Under the pieces are notes generated by a model. That model was not told the origin of the DNA. It searched no databases and was given only the letters and a program-made list of their open reading frames with translations. The position numbers were made by a program, and so were the translations under genes. A DNA stretch of 64,000 nucleotides from Neiella litorisoli (GTDB taxonomy: Bacteria > Pseudomonadota > Gammaproteobacteria > Enterobacterales > Neiellaceae): NCBI RefSeq assembly GCF_014773395.1, contig NZ_JACXAF010000015.1, forward strand, positions 1 through 64,000. Reading direction: 5' to 3'. How positions within the stretch are numbered: the stretch's first letter is position 1; every line of letters begins with the position of its first letter. Shown here piece after piece: positions 9,572-17,823 of the stretch.

Positions 9572-10882
9572 CTAATTCGTTCTACCTTCATTCCTGCACA
9601 ACAATCCCTTGTTCTCCGCCCTGCGGCTGCCCAACGTTTTTACAATAGCGGTTACCGTACTCTCCTTCACTCCAAGCTCTTTCGCTAGAGGAGCGAAGCC
9701 AGACAGTGCTTCTAGGATCTCTTCAATGCACCGCTGAGCCAGTTTCCAATTGGCAAAGCCAGCAGAAGCTGCGAGCTTCTGGATAACCTTCAGCGGAGGC
9801 TGGTGGCCGTATCCTGCAAACGCCGTGGCGTGTTCGTTAAAAGGGTGGGGGCTAAAGGTCGCATCGTAAAACGGAGCGGGTTGCCATTGCCCTTGATCGT
9901 TTTGTAGAAACGACCAGTTCTTGGAGTGATCATCCTGATTACTGGCAAACAAGTTGAACATGGCACGTTTGAATTGCAGCTGACCAACAGCAGGAGATTT
10001 GCAAAGCTGACGACTCGCTTTGATCAGATCTTGATAATCCAAGCTGGGTGTTCGGTAGTCCGCATCAAGCAATCCGCAGGCACTGTGCATATGTAGCCGC
10101 CCCGCAGAGCCATCAGCATGGTTGACCCAGTCAAAACGCTTTACCGCCAGCCAAGCTTTAGCGCCACTTTTAGCCGGTGCTTCCAGCAGCTTCCATGTCG
10201 GAGGCTGAAGCCCTGCCATTTCAGCCATCTTCAGATAGGCCGCTTCACACAAACCTTCTTCATGGCCGAGGGCCAAGTTCTGTGACGTGAACTTCACCAA
10301 CCAAGCTTCATCTCTAGGTCGAGCATGTGTGTGGCACTGTTCAGGTGTTTCTGGAGGAATGAAGATTTGCGCTTTGGGCCGGGCACCGCCCGAGCTACCA
10401 GCAGCAACTAAGGCAGCAAGCACCTCTTCTGTTTGGCCGTCAAACAACGCCTGAGCCTGCAATCCTAACGTTGCTAAATCTTCTTCCTCCGCCTCTTCAG
10501 CGCAATAGCTTGATGCTGGGGAAAACGTCAATGCTCCCATCCCTCTTTCACCAACAAAGGCCAAGCGATCCATTGCGGTGATCTGAGCGGGCAAGATACT
10601 GTGCTGACGAAACACTCTGTCTTGAAGCAACAAACCCCAGCCATCAGGCAAACTATCAGCAAAAAGTCCATGCACGCCACCGTGAGGTATGCGCGGTGCC
10701 AATTGAAGTTCATTGCTACTTTTCAGAGTGAACGGAGATAGATTGCCAAAACGACTTAGGTAGTCAGCTTCATATTGGAAGAAAACGCCTTGCCTGTTCT
10801 GCGCAAGAGTTCCCACAATCACCTTCTCGCCTGTTGAAAGCGTTCGGCTGACAATCAGCTTTTGTATTGGCTTAAAGCTCAT
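9572..10882 (-). CDS. HipA-like kinase (module 2)
   Basis: HipA-family kinase, 436 aa. The N-terminal domain has HGLFADSLPDGWG (71-83). The nucleotide-loop motif is AGSSGGARPK (161-170), not VAGAQEK. The catalytic motif NQDDHSKN (315-322, Asp317) and FYDAT with Asp340 are present. The GGARPK class is a separate branch of HipA-fold proteins and its targets are largely unknown. It starts inside the 3' end of its antitoxin gene (11-base overlap) and converges on module 1, with 68 bases between the two hipA stops. Confidence 0.9.
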   Translation of the reverse strand: MSFKPIQKLIVSRTLSTGEKVIVGTLAQNRQGVFFQYEADYLSRFGNLSPFTLKSSNELQLAPRIPHGGVHGLFADSLPDGWGLLLQDRVFRQHSILPAQITAMDRLAFVGERGMGALTFSPASSYCAEEAEEEDLATLGLQAQALFDGQTEEVLAALVAAGSSGGARPKAQIFIPPETPEQCHTHARPRDEAWLVKFTSQNLALGHEEGLCEAAYLKMAEMAGLQPPTWKLLEAPAKSGAKAWLAVKRFDWVNHADGSAGRLHMHSACGLLDADYRTPSLDYQDLIKASRQLCKSPAVGQLQFKRAMFNLFASNQDDHSKNWSFLQNDQGQWQPAPFYDATFSPHPFNEHATAFAGYGHQPPLKVIQKLAASAGFANWKLAQRCIEEILEALSGFAPLAKELGVKESTVTAIVKTLGSRRAENKGLLCRNEGRTN

Positions 10883-11165
10883 CTTTTAACACCTCATCAA
10901 TTGAGGTTGGCAATTTGGGGATCGACTTGGACTCGAGGGTCAGATCATAGAGCCGTTTCAAATCATCCAGACACTGCCACAGCAACAGCAGCTGTCGAAA
11001 AGAGATCTGTCCGGTGAGCTCAAATTTCTTGATGGTCGGGGCTGGCACACTACTCCGCTCAGCGAGCGCATTGCGGGAGAGTTTTTGCTGTTCGCGTAGT
11101 TTTCTGAGGTGCGCGGCAAAGGCTTGTTGAATATCAGTATCATCGAGGAGTAGAACAAGAGACAT
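10872..11165 (-). CDS. HTH antitoxin (module 2)
   Basis: Helix-turn-helix protein, 97 aa from the ATG at 11165 (MSLVLLLDDTD); the frame is open to 11186 but that start gives an unlikely leader. The XRE-type HTH spans about residues 16-60 (LRKLREQQKLSRNALAERSSVPAPTIKKFE). Its end overlaps the hipA start by 11 bases, the coupling expected of an antitoxin-toxin pair. Function is inferred from domain and position. Confidence 0.82.
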   Translation of the reverse strand: MSLVLLLDDTDIQQAFAAHLRKLREQQKLSRNALAERSSVPAPTIKKFELTGQISFRQLLLLWQCLDDLKRLYDLTLESKSIPKLPTSIDEVLKDEL

Positions 11166-11248
11166 AAACACACCAAAAAGACACAATAATATCCATTATA
11201 GCCTTTATATAGATTTTTTGGATGCTATGATGCCTCTAATTAACTCAA

Positions 11249-14200
11249 CTAGCCCACTGCCAACTTAGCTGCTTGTTGCCACATGAAGTGCGGCATCGAC
11301 ACTTTTAACTGCCAAGTAATACTCATCGGCTGTGAACCTGTATGCGATACATACTCCACTTCTCCATAATTAACAAAACCCATAGTACGCCCGAATTCAT
11401 CTTTGCTTTGCTCTCGCACAAATAAAAACAAACGCTTACCCGCTCTTTGATGTTGGATATATTCCAAACCACGCCCCTTGTCGGGCCGAGCGCTATTTTG
11501 TGACTGCCAATGGAAAAGATGTTCGTTAATCGCGTAATCGTGGTACATAGTTGTTGGCGAAAACTGCTTTTCATTTTTATCTAAGGTGACAAACATCAGT
11601 TCAATATTCTGATCTTTCAGAACAAACACACCTTCGCGTGCTGGCGACTGACGCTCAAACGTGGTCGCACCAAATGCAACTAATATTTGTTCACGCGCAT
11701 AACGTGCATGTAGCCTCAATGAAACCTCAGGCAAAGCATGCATGGTTGGCTGCTCATGCTTGGTTTGTGCTAGTTGCCAGTTAACAACGTCCAGTAGTTC
11801 CACTTTTAACTCGCCAGAATTTAGTTTCCACAAGCTCTGCTCAATGGAATCGAATCCACATTCAGGCCCCGTTTTCTGCCAGAAATCATAATGACACATC
11901 AGAGCATGACGATGGCTCGAATCCTCTAATGCAAAATTGCTATGGCAAAGCTGCTTTAAGAAAGTTAAATAGGCATGATCATCACAGGTCAAAATTCGGT
12001 TGTGGATGGCTTTTTTAAGCATGCTCAGCAGTTTTTCATCTAGCCTATTTTCGTTGATTTCATCTTTGGCTTGCTGAACCAACTGAGACCAACTGCCTCG
12101 CTTATAAAGGTCATTCAGATCTATATGCGGATTTAGGGTTAAGAAATTCGACAGCGTTAGCGGCAGTGTGGAGTGCTGAGGATATTGACGGATCATCGCG
12201 ACTAGGCACTTCAAAGTTAATGAAGCTGAGCGAATATTGCTGAGTACCATTTCTTGCGTTCGCTTACTCAACTCAATGCGACAGCCCAATGGCGCGTGAG
12301 GAAATCCTTGCTTTATTTCGTCACTGATCGCTCGGTGACTTTTGCCAACTAACGCTCTAAATTTATTGGCAAAGTCATATTCAGGGCGTGAGTTGCCGAC
12401 AAAATCCAAGACAGTGCAACACTCCTTGCCGTCGGCTAAACGCAAACCGCGGCCAAGCTGTTGCAGGAAAATAGTTAAGCTTTCGGTCGGGCGCAAAAAC
12501 AATAACGTATCCACTTCGGGTATATCGACACCTTCGTTGAATATATCGACCACACACAGCACGTTTATATCGCCGGAGCGAATGGCCTGCTGCTTTTGTT
12601 GCCTCTCGTGAGAGTTATCGCTAGTCAACACATCCGCTTTAACGCCTTTCAATAGAAGCTGTTGCGTCATGTACTGCGCATGTTCTTTGCTCACACAAAA
12701 GGCTAATGCTTTCATTTTACCGGTATCGGTGATGAGCTCCTGGACACTCAGCACTATTTTGTCGACGCGAGCTTGGTTATGAGTGTAAAGATTGGTCAAT
12801 TGAGCAATGTCATAGCGCCCACGACTCCATGCGATGTTGCGAAGGTCAGTATCATCGTCAATACCAAAATACTGAAACGGGCAAAGGTGGCGACGATTAA
12901 TCGCTTCCGGCAAACGGATCTCAGCGGCAATCACACCACCAAAATCCGCTAGGATATCTCCACCATCATGGCGCTCTGGCGTTGCGGTGAGGCCGAGCAA
13001 TATGGCAGGGGAAAAATGTTGCAGCAGTTCGCGGTAGCTAGTCGCAGCAATATGATGCACCTCATCAATCACAATGTAGTCATAATAGTCAGCGGTTAGA
13101 CTAAGCTGATCCAACTGATTGTTCAGGGTTTGGATAGAAACAAACAGCTGTCGATAGTGCTCTGGCGTATGCCCGCCAACCCACAGCTCACCAAAATCGC
13201 CATTGCGCAATACGACCCGATACGCTGCTCTAGCTTGCTTAAGAATTTCCTCTCGGTGCGCGACAAACAGAAACTTAGCTTGCGGTATCTCTTTGACAAA
13301 GCGCGCAAAATCAAAGGCTGAGATCAGGGTTTTGCCAGTGCCTGTCGCCGCCACCACTAAATTACGAAAACGCTGGTGAACACTTCGCTCAACGGCAAGT
13401 TGTTCTAAGATTTCACTTTGATGAGGAAAAGGCGAAATATCAAAAAAATGGGTTGAATTAGTCTCGTAATCACCCCGTTGCTGACTCAAGGCTTTTTTGA
13501 GTTTGTCGCTGCTCTTTGCATCCCCACAGAAGTGTTCGAATTCGTTGGATGCCCAGTAGGTTTCAAAAGTACTTAATGACTTATCAATGATGTGTGGAAT
13601 TTCTTTCGAGGTAATTTTTAAATTCCACTCCAGTCCGTTAGTTAACGCTGAATGGGAAAGATTGGACGACCCGATGTAGCCGGTGTGATAGCCCGTATTA
13701 CGCAAGAACAAATAGCTCTTGGCGTGTAAACGCTCTCGTTCAGTGTTGTAACTCAGCTTCACTTCGGTATTGGGTAAACTCGCCAAATACTCAACCGCTT
13801 TTGCATCAGTTGCCCCCATATAAGACGTGGTAATAATTTTTAGCTCGCGGCCGCTAGACGTAAACTCTTCTAACTCTTTACGAAAAATTCGTATCCCTGC
13901 CCACTTAATAAATGACACTAACCAGTAGATCTTATCCGCAGACAAAATCTCTCTCTTTAATTCAGATTCAAGCGACAATCCCGCATTGCTTCCACAAAAC
14001 AGTTCGCTTTGACTCAGTCCGGTCAAAGGAAAAATGTCGTTGATGTAATTTTTTAAATCGGACGAGACAGGATTTTCTAATTCGTATAGAGCAGTCAGAA
14101 TTTTGCCTTGGCTGGCCAGTAAATTGTCTTCGATAAAATCCTTATCTTGAATTTGTGTTTTTAGCCATAGTAACAGTTGGTTGGATAAAGCTATTTGCTG

Positions 14201-14389
14201 TTGCAGGCGATCATCGCCCGTAGGAACAGACTCAATCGCATATTCAAGCATGTGCGATAAGAAACGGGACAGCCAGACGGATGCTTCACTACTATTAAGC
14301 TCTCGTTCGCCCACATAGAATCGGCTTCGGTCAATTCGGCTCTCGATAAGCTGCGTTATAAGCTGCTCATAAATTCCAACTTGTTGCAT
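11249..14389 (-). CDS. PLD nuclease / SF2 helicase, DUF3427-type
   Basis: Large putative nuclease-helicase, 1046 aa. A PLD-like nuclease domain (about 130-260) carries HAK (222-224) and GSSNLS (240-245), a single HxK half-site. An SF2 helicase follows: Walker A ATGTGKT (348-354), DEVH box (442-445), LLGLTATPERHDGGD and QQLGRGLRLADGK. A C-terminal DUF3427-type region ends the protein. Such proteins are common in accessory and defence islands, but no role is proven here. It starts 11 bases after an HTH remnant and follows hipBA module 3, so it may be co-transcribed with both. Start supported by AAGGGA five bases upstream. Confidence 0.88.
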   Translation of the reverse strand: MQQVGIYEQLITQLIESRIDRSRFYVGERELNSSEASVWLSRFLSHMLEYAIESVPTGDDRLQQQIALSNQLLLWLKTQIQDKDFIEDNLLASQGKILTALYELENPVSSDLKNYINDIFPLTGLSQSELFCGSNAGLSLESELKREILSADKIYWLVSFIKWAGIRIFRKELEEFTSSGRELKIITTSYMGATDAKAVEYLASLPNTEVKLSYNTERERLHAKSYLFLRNTGYHTGYIGSSNLSHSALTNGLEWNLKITSKEIPHIIDKSLSTFETYWASNEFEHFCGDAKSSDKLKKALSQQRGDYETNSTHFFDISPFPHQSEILEQLAVERSVHQRFRNLVVAATGTGKTLISAFDFARFVKEIPQAKFLFVAHREEILKQARAAYRVVLRNGDFGELWVGGHTPEHYRQLFVSIQTLNNQLDQLSLTADYYDYIVIDEVHHIAATSYRELLQHFSPAILLGLTATPERHDGGDILADFGGVIAAEIRLPEAINRRHLCPFQYFGIDDDTDLRNIAWSRGRYDIAQLTNLYTHNQARVDKIVLSVQELITDTGKMKALAFCVSKEHAQYMTQQLLLKGVKADVLTSDNSHERQQKQQAIRSGDINVLCVVDIFNEGVDIPEVDTLLFLRPTESLTIFLQQLGRGLRLADGKECCTVLDFVGNSRPEYDFANKFRALVGKSHRAISDEIKQGFPHAPLGCRIELSKRTQEMVLSNIRSASLTLKCLVAMIRQYPQHSTLPLTLSNFLTLNPHIDLNDLYKRGSWSQLVQQAKDEINENRLDEKLLSMLKKAIHNRILTCDDHAYLTFLKQLCHSNFALEDSSHRHALMCHYDFWQKTGPECGFDSIEQSLWKLNSGELKVELLDVVNWQLAQTKHEQPTMHALPEVSLRLHARYAREQILVAFGATTFERQSPAREGVFVLKDQNIELMFVTLDKNEKQFSPTTMYHDYAINEHLFHWQSQNSARPDKGRGLEYIQHQRAGKRLFLFVREQSKDEFGRTMGFVNYGEVEYVSHTGSQPMSITWQLKVSMPHFMWQQAAKLAVG

Positions 14390-14399
14390 GTGATCCCTT

Positions 14400-14591
14400 T
14401 TACTCCAACGGCTGAATTAACAGTAACATTGACTGATATTGCAGCTTTACCGCTAATCCATTTGGTGATTTTTCCATTTCAACTAAGTTGTACTTACCCA
14501 ATGTTTTCAGTGTTCTCGACACATTACTGACCGTTCGCCCAGTAAGCGCTGCCAGCTCAGTCACCGATTGAGGCTGTTGTTCGGCGATCAC
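14400..14591 (-). pseudogene. Truncated winged-HTH regulator
   Basis: This 63-codon frame encodes only the C-terminal winged helix of a MarR/ArsR-like (HVO_A0114-type) regulator: SVTELAALTGRTVSNVSRTL, then LVEMEKSPNGLAVKLQYQ. Family members are normally over 100 aa. The only start is a weak GTG. Upstream, an ATG (ATGAGTAAGTGA) seven bases after the hipA stop hits a stop after three codons; a one-base shift would join it to this frame. It therefore looks 5'-truncated and perhaps frameshifted, although the fragment could still bind DNA if translated. It sits between hipA module 3 and the helicase gene. Confidence 0.5.
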
Positions 14592-14613
14592 TTTTTCACT
14601 TACTCATGAATCA

Positions 14614-15864
14614 TTAAACGTTAAACGCCGATTGTTTCATGGTTTGCTCGGCTCGGCTGAGCCCGAGCTGCTTAGCAACGCTTTGCCATTGCTTAACCGC
14701 CACTAATACTTCATCGTAAATTTGCGTAGCTTGGGCTTGCGAAAGTCGGAAGAACTCTTTTACGTCAAAGGCTAATTGGTAGTCTAAAGCGTTGGATGCA
14801 TCCGTAATATTCAGATGCAGGCCATGCTTACCTACTATCGGGTTTAAGTCATAAGCGGGTGATAACTTCCAACCCTTCTTTGTTAATAAAAACCCATGGT
14901 TACGCAGGTGATCATCCGTGTTGGACACCGCAATATTAAACACGATACGTCGCCATAACTGTGCTAAATCAGCTTCGGTTTGTGCACCACAATTGGAAAT
15001 AAATTCAGCAATTTCTAGGTAGCTGGCACCTTGAGATTGTTCACCATCATAGTATTGCAGTTGAGTCATGGCCGATGAAAAATGCAGCCGATTTTCGCCA
15101 TCGCGGTCAAACCGTTTTGTTAAAAAGGTATGATGCCCAGAGGAAAACTGCCTGATCTCACTTGGAAACATGTCAACACCTGCCGCCAAAGCCAACTCAT
15201 AACAGACCATCTCCCACGCCCCCAGGTCATGGGTATCATTTAAGTTGGGAAACTTGGCAATCCACAAGTGGCCTTGTTCATCTGTCACACAAGCCTTGGG
15301 CCTTGCACCGCCTAATGATGAGCCTGGAGAAATCAGCATTTTCAACCAGCGGTAATACTCGTCACTGTCGATGTTATCGTCTTTTTCAATCTGCATTGCT
15401 GCGTACTCTAGCTCTCGCAAAGAAGCCATTGGCGGCGCAGCAAATTCAGAATTGTCGTCCAAAAAAGCATCCGAGCCTGCTCGCTTAAATCGAATACCAC
15501 CCATCCGGTAAGAATCATGTACGCCCAACAGGTAATCCAACTCGTTTAATCGACTTGTTGCTCGAATGCCTTTGCGCGCTTCAATGGCCGCACGTCGCTG
15601 CATTAAAATACGCCCCCACCGATCAGGCGATGAGTCAAGAAATGCGCGAAAGTTTTTATCCGCTTCATCGTTGTAGAGTTCACCGGAGTGAAGCGTCAGG
15701 ATTGGATCAATTTGCAAGCGATAGGCTGAGGTTAAGAATGCTTTATCGTAGGAAAAACTAAACACGCCACCTCGGCTTGAGTCGCTGTAAGAAAGCAAAC
15801 CTATTAGCAAAGGCGCTTCAATCGGCTGCCAGTCGGCATAGACTTCGACGATATCTCGGCTCAC
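14614..15864 (-). CDS. HipA-like kinase (module 3)
   Basis: HipA-family kinase, 416 aa. FRAFLDSSPDRWG (72-84) matches the N-terminal family motif. SPGSSLGGARPK (179-190) is the nucleotide loop, NTDDHLRN (315-322, Asp317) the catalytic motif and AYDL (Asp339) the metal site. Like module 2 it is of the GGARPK class, but the two are clearly divergent, so they are not a recent duplication. It overlaps its antitoxin gene by four bases (ATGA). Expected to be a cytoplasmic toxin held by the HTH partner; target unknown. Confidence 0.9.
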   Translation of the reverse strand: MSRDIVEVYADWQPIEAPLLIGLLSYSDSSRGGVFSFSYDKAFLTSAYRLQIDPILTLHSGELYNDEADKNFRAFLDSSPDRWGRILMQRRAAIEARKGIRATSRLNELDYLLGVHDSYRMGGIRFKRAGSDAFLDDNSEFAAPPMASLRELEYAAMQIEKDDNIDSDEYYRWLKMLISPGSSLGGARPKACVTDEQGHLWIAKFPNLNDTHDLGAWEMVCYELALAAGVDMFPSEIRQFSSGHHTFLTKRFDRDGENRLHFSSAMTQLQYYDGEQSQGASYLEIAEFISNCGAQTEADLAQLWRRIVFNIAVSNTDDHLRNHGFLLTKKGWKLSPAYDLNPIVGKHGLHLNITDASNALDYQLAFDVKEFFRLSQAQATQIYDEVLVAVKQWQSVAKQLGLSRAEQTMKQSAFNV

Positions 15865-16166
15865 CTTGAACCTTCCAGCAATTTTATATTTTGCAGCTTG
15901 ATACCAACTTCATCATGAGCGGCCATTTCTGCAAAGTTGCTTTCCATGCCAAGAACGGCCATAACTTTTAAGTAAGTGCCTATGGCAACGCCCGGATCAC
16001 CTGCGAAGACTTTGTTCACGGTTTTATGATCAAAACCAGTACGTTCACACAGCAGCTTTTTTGTAAAACCACGTCGTTTCATCGCCAACAACAAGTCCTC
16101 ACCGAAATGAGTCAGGATTTTGCGTTGCTTTGGAAACAGTACACTGTGTAAGTCACGCTTAGCCAT
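15861..16166 (-). CDS. HTH antitoxin (module 3)
   Basis: Small HTH protein, 101 aa from the ATG at 16166 (MAKRDLHSVLFPKQ); an in-frame upstream codon at 16178 lies at the edge of the operator cluster and is less likely. The HTH is around KRRGFTKKLLCERTGFDHKT. The ATGA overlap with the kinase gene gives tight translational coupling. Probably represses its own promoter through the dyads immediately upstream. Confidence 0.82.
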   Translation of the reverse strand: MAKRDLHSVLFPKQRKILTHFGEDLLLAMKRRGFTKKLLCERTGFDHKTVNKVFAGDPGVAIGTYLKVMAVLGMESNFAEMAAHDEVGIKLQNIKLLEGSR

Positions 16167-16179
16167 ACCACCAACCAAA

Positions 16180-16305
16180 GGGACTATATTCCCACTATTT
16201 AGCCATTAATGGGATAATAGTCCAACATTGAAGTCCAAGCAATTCTAACGTACGAAAGATGGGACTGTATTCCCACTTTGCTGAATATTATCGGATTAAT
16301 ATCCC
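16180..16305. promoter_or_regulatory. Four operator-like sites before hipBA module 3
   Basis: Related sites are seen at 16180-16194 (GGGACTATATTCCCA), 16210-16223 (TGGGATAATAGTCC), 16260-16275 (TGGGACTGTATTCCCA) and 16293-16305 (GGATTAATATCCC). Each is a GGGA/TCCC dyad. The first two also form a larger inverted pair (GGACTATATTCCCA with TGGGATAATAGTCC). They resemble the TATCC-N8-GGATA operators of E. coli hipBA in layout. Likely bound by the module-3 antitoxin. Confidence 0.6.
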
Positions 16306-16377
16306 TCTTTTAGATTTAGCTTGCGCGTTGGCTAAGGCGATGATGTGAATCTCTGAATACCAAAGGTCATCAAATCT

Positions 16378-16431
16378 CACTTTTATGCGCGTAAAAGTGC
16401 AAGATACCTCATTTTTACGCGCATAAAAGTG
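16378..16431 (+). promoter_or_regulatory. Pair of near-identical palindromes before the DUF4143 ATPase gene
   Basis: Two 22-base imperfect palindromes, 16378-16399 and 16410-16431, each share the core TTTTAYGCGCRTAAAAGTG and have starts 32 bases apart, about three helical turns. The first 19 bases of copy 1 are the exact reverse complement of the last 19 of copy 2. They lie 48 bases before the ATPase start. This looks like a repressor site bound cooperatively; no dedicated regulator gene is adjacent. Confidence 0.6.
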
Positions 16432-16478
16432 TGTGTTGGATTATTATACAGGCCGTTAGCAATCTAAATTGGCGGTAA

Positions 16479-17798
16479 ATGACAATGCAGCGAAACTTAC
16501 TCAACGCCCTAATAGCATGGAAAGATCAGCCGGTGCGTAAGCCTCTATTGATTGATGGCGCAAGACAAACGGGTAAAACGTATCTGCTGCAAGAGTTGTT
16601 TGGTAACACCTTTAGTAACACCCTGCGTATCGACTTTCTTGAAAATCCCGCCTACAAAGAAGCGTTCGAAGACTCACTGTCACCAAGTGATCTATTAATG
16701 AACATTGAACTGATGACCAATCAGTCGTTCAACCCAGAAACCGATCTGCTGATATTAGATGAGATTGGGGAATGTGAACGTGCCGTCACTTCGCTTAAGT
16801 ATTTTGCCGAAAAATCACCGTCCTATTTTGTCGCAGCCAGCGGCTCGAATATTGGTTTGCTCAACACCTTCCCTGTGGGCAAGGTAGAACAATACAATCT
16901 ACGACCACTGACCTTCCAAGAATTTATTTACGCGTCAAACGAGCAAGCACTAATCAAAGCGTTTGATAGTCAAGCAAGCACACCGGCCGTGCACACTAAA
17001 TTGATGGACAAACTAACAGATTACTTTTTTACCGGCGGTATGCCGGAAGCCGTTTCTGTTTGGTATCAGTTTAAAGATTCAAGCATTTTAGAACGTGTTG
17101 AAAAAGTCACCAAAATTCATGCTGATTTAGTTGAGGGGTATCGCCGCGATTTTGGCAAGTACGCGGGTAAGGTCGATGCTACGCTGATTGAATCTGTGTT
17201 TAATAGCATTCCTGCTCAGCTATCACTTGTTAGCGACGAGTCCGTTAAACGCTTTAAATTTAAACATGTACATGAGCGTAAATCTCGTTATAGCGATTTT
17301 GAAACTGCTATCCATTGGCTTAACTGTTGCCGCTTAGCCTTGCCAAACTATCCAATTGATGGGTCGCCGAAATCACCTCTGGCGGCCTATAAAAAAGAAA
17401 ACATGGTTAAACTGTTTCTGTTCGATGTGGGGCTGCTCAATCATATGTTGGGCAGTAGTTACAAAGAGATTAAGCAACAACACTATGAATACAAAGGCTA
17501 TGTGGCTGAAAACTTTGTACAGCAAGAACTCACTGCCATTGGCGTTGACCCAAGTTATTCATGGAATGACGCACGCGCCGAAATCGAGTTTATTGTGGTC
17601 ACAGATGAAGGCAATATCATCCCTATTGAAGTCAAAAGTGGCAAACGCACAAGAGCAAAATCGCTGGCATCCTACGTTGAAAAATGCGCACCAAGTAAAA
17701 CCTTTAAGTTGACTGGCACACAAGGCTCATCAGCGTTAGAGCACACCAATATCGTAATGCCTTTGTACTTCACCCAGTATTTACCACAGAGGTGGTAA
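16479..17798 (+). CDS. AAA ATPase with DUF4143
   Basis: Predicted ATPase, 439 aa. Walker A is GARQTGKT (residues 24-31) and Walker B LLILDEIGE (about 89-97). A DUF4143 domain follows, and the C-terminus carries IEFIVVTDEGNIIPIEVKSGK, the D/E-xK pattern of a restriction-endonuclease-like fold. This family is widespread and mobile, and has been described as a toxin-like or defence-related ATPase, but its function is unsettled. GGCGG lies a few bases before the ATG at 16479; a second ATG follows two codons later. It is monocistronic between palindromic operators and a strong hairpin. Confidence 0.88.
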   Translation: MTMQRNLLNALIAWKDQPVRKPLLIDGARQTGKTYLLQELFGNTFSNTLRIDFLENPAYKEAFEDSLSPSDLLMNIELMTNQSFNPETDLLILDEIGECERAVTSLKYFAEKSPSYFVAASGSNIGLLNTFPVGKVEQYNLRPLTFQEFIYASNEQALIKAFDSQASTPAVHTKLMDKLTDYFFTGGMPEAVSVWYQFKDSSILERVEKVTKIHADLVEGYRRDFGKYAGKVDATLIESVFNSIPAQLSLVSDESVKRFKFKHVHERKSRYSDFETAIHWLNCCRLALPNYPIDGSPKSPLAAYKKENMVKLFLFDVGLLNHMLGSSYKEIKQQHYEYKGYVAENFVQQELTAIGVDPSYSWNDARAEIEFIVVTDEGNIIPIEVKSGKRTRAKSLASYVEKCAPSKTFKLTGTQGSSALEHTNIVMPLYFTQYLPQRW

Positions 17799-17807
17799 AT
17801 ACTGGGT
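17772..17807. terminator. Perfect 16-bp hairpin at the end of the ATPase gene
   Basis: ACCCAGTATTTACCAC (17772-17787) and GTGGTAAATACTGGGT (17792-17807) form a perfect 16-bp stem with the loop AGAG. The ATPase stop codon lies inside the second arm. There is no strong T run on either side, so termination efficiency is uncertain. It lies between convergent genes and may serve both or protect the mRNA end. Confidence 0.55.
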
Positions 17808-17823
17808 TGACTAAATCTATGCC

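Larger units (their letters stand above)
16167..16478. other. Regulatory gap between hipBA module 3 and the AAA ATPase gene
   Basis: This 312-base divergent gap carries no gene. It holds two sets of dyads, described separately: four GGGAnTnnnnTCCC-like sites for the minus-strand hipBA module, and two long palindromes for the plus-strand ATPase gene. Confidence 0.6.

Noticed and set aside
14614-16166. HipBST-type three-part system
   Set aside because: HipA module 3 keeps its own N-terminal domain and no separate HipS gene is present.
16378-16431. Short CRISPR-like repeat
   Set aside because: Only two copies, each palindromic, with a 10-base spacer and no cas genes; better explained as operators.
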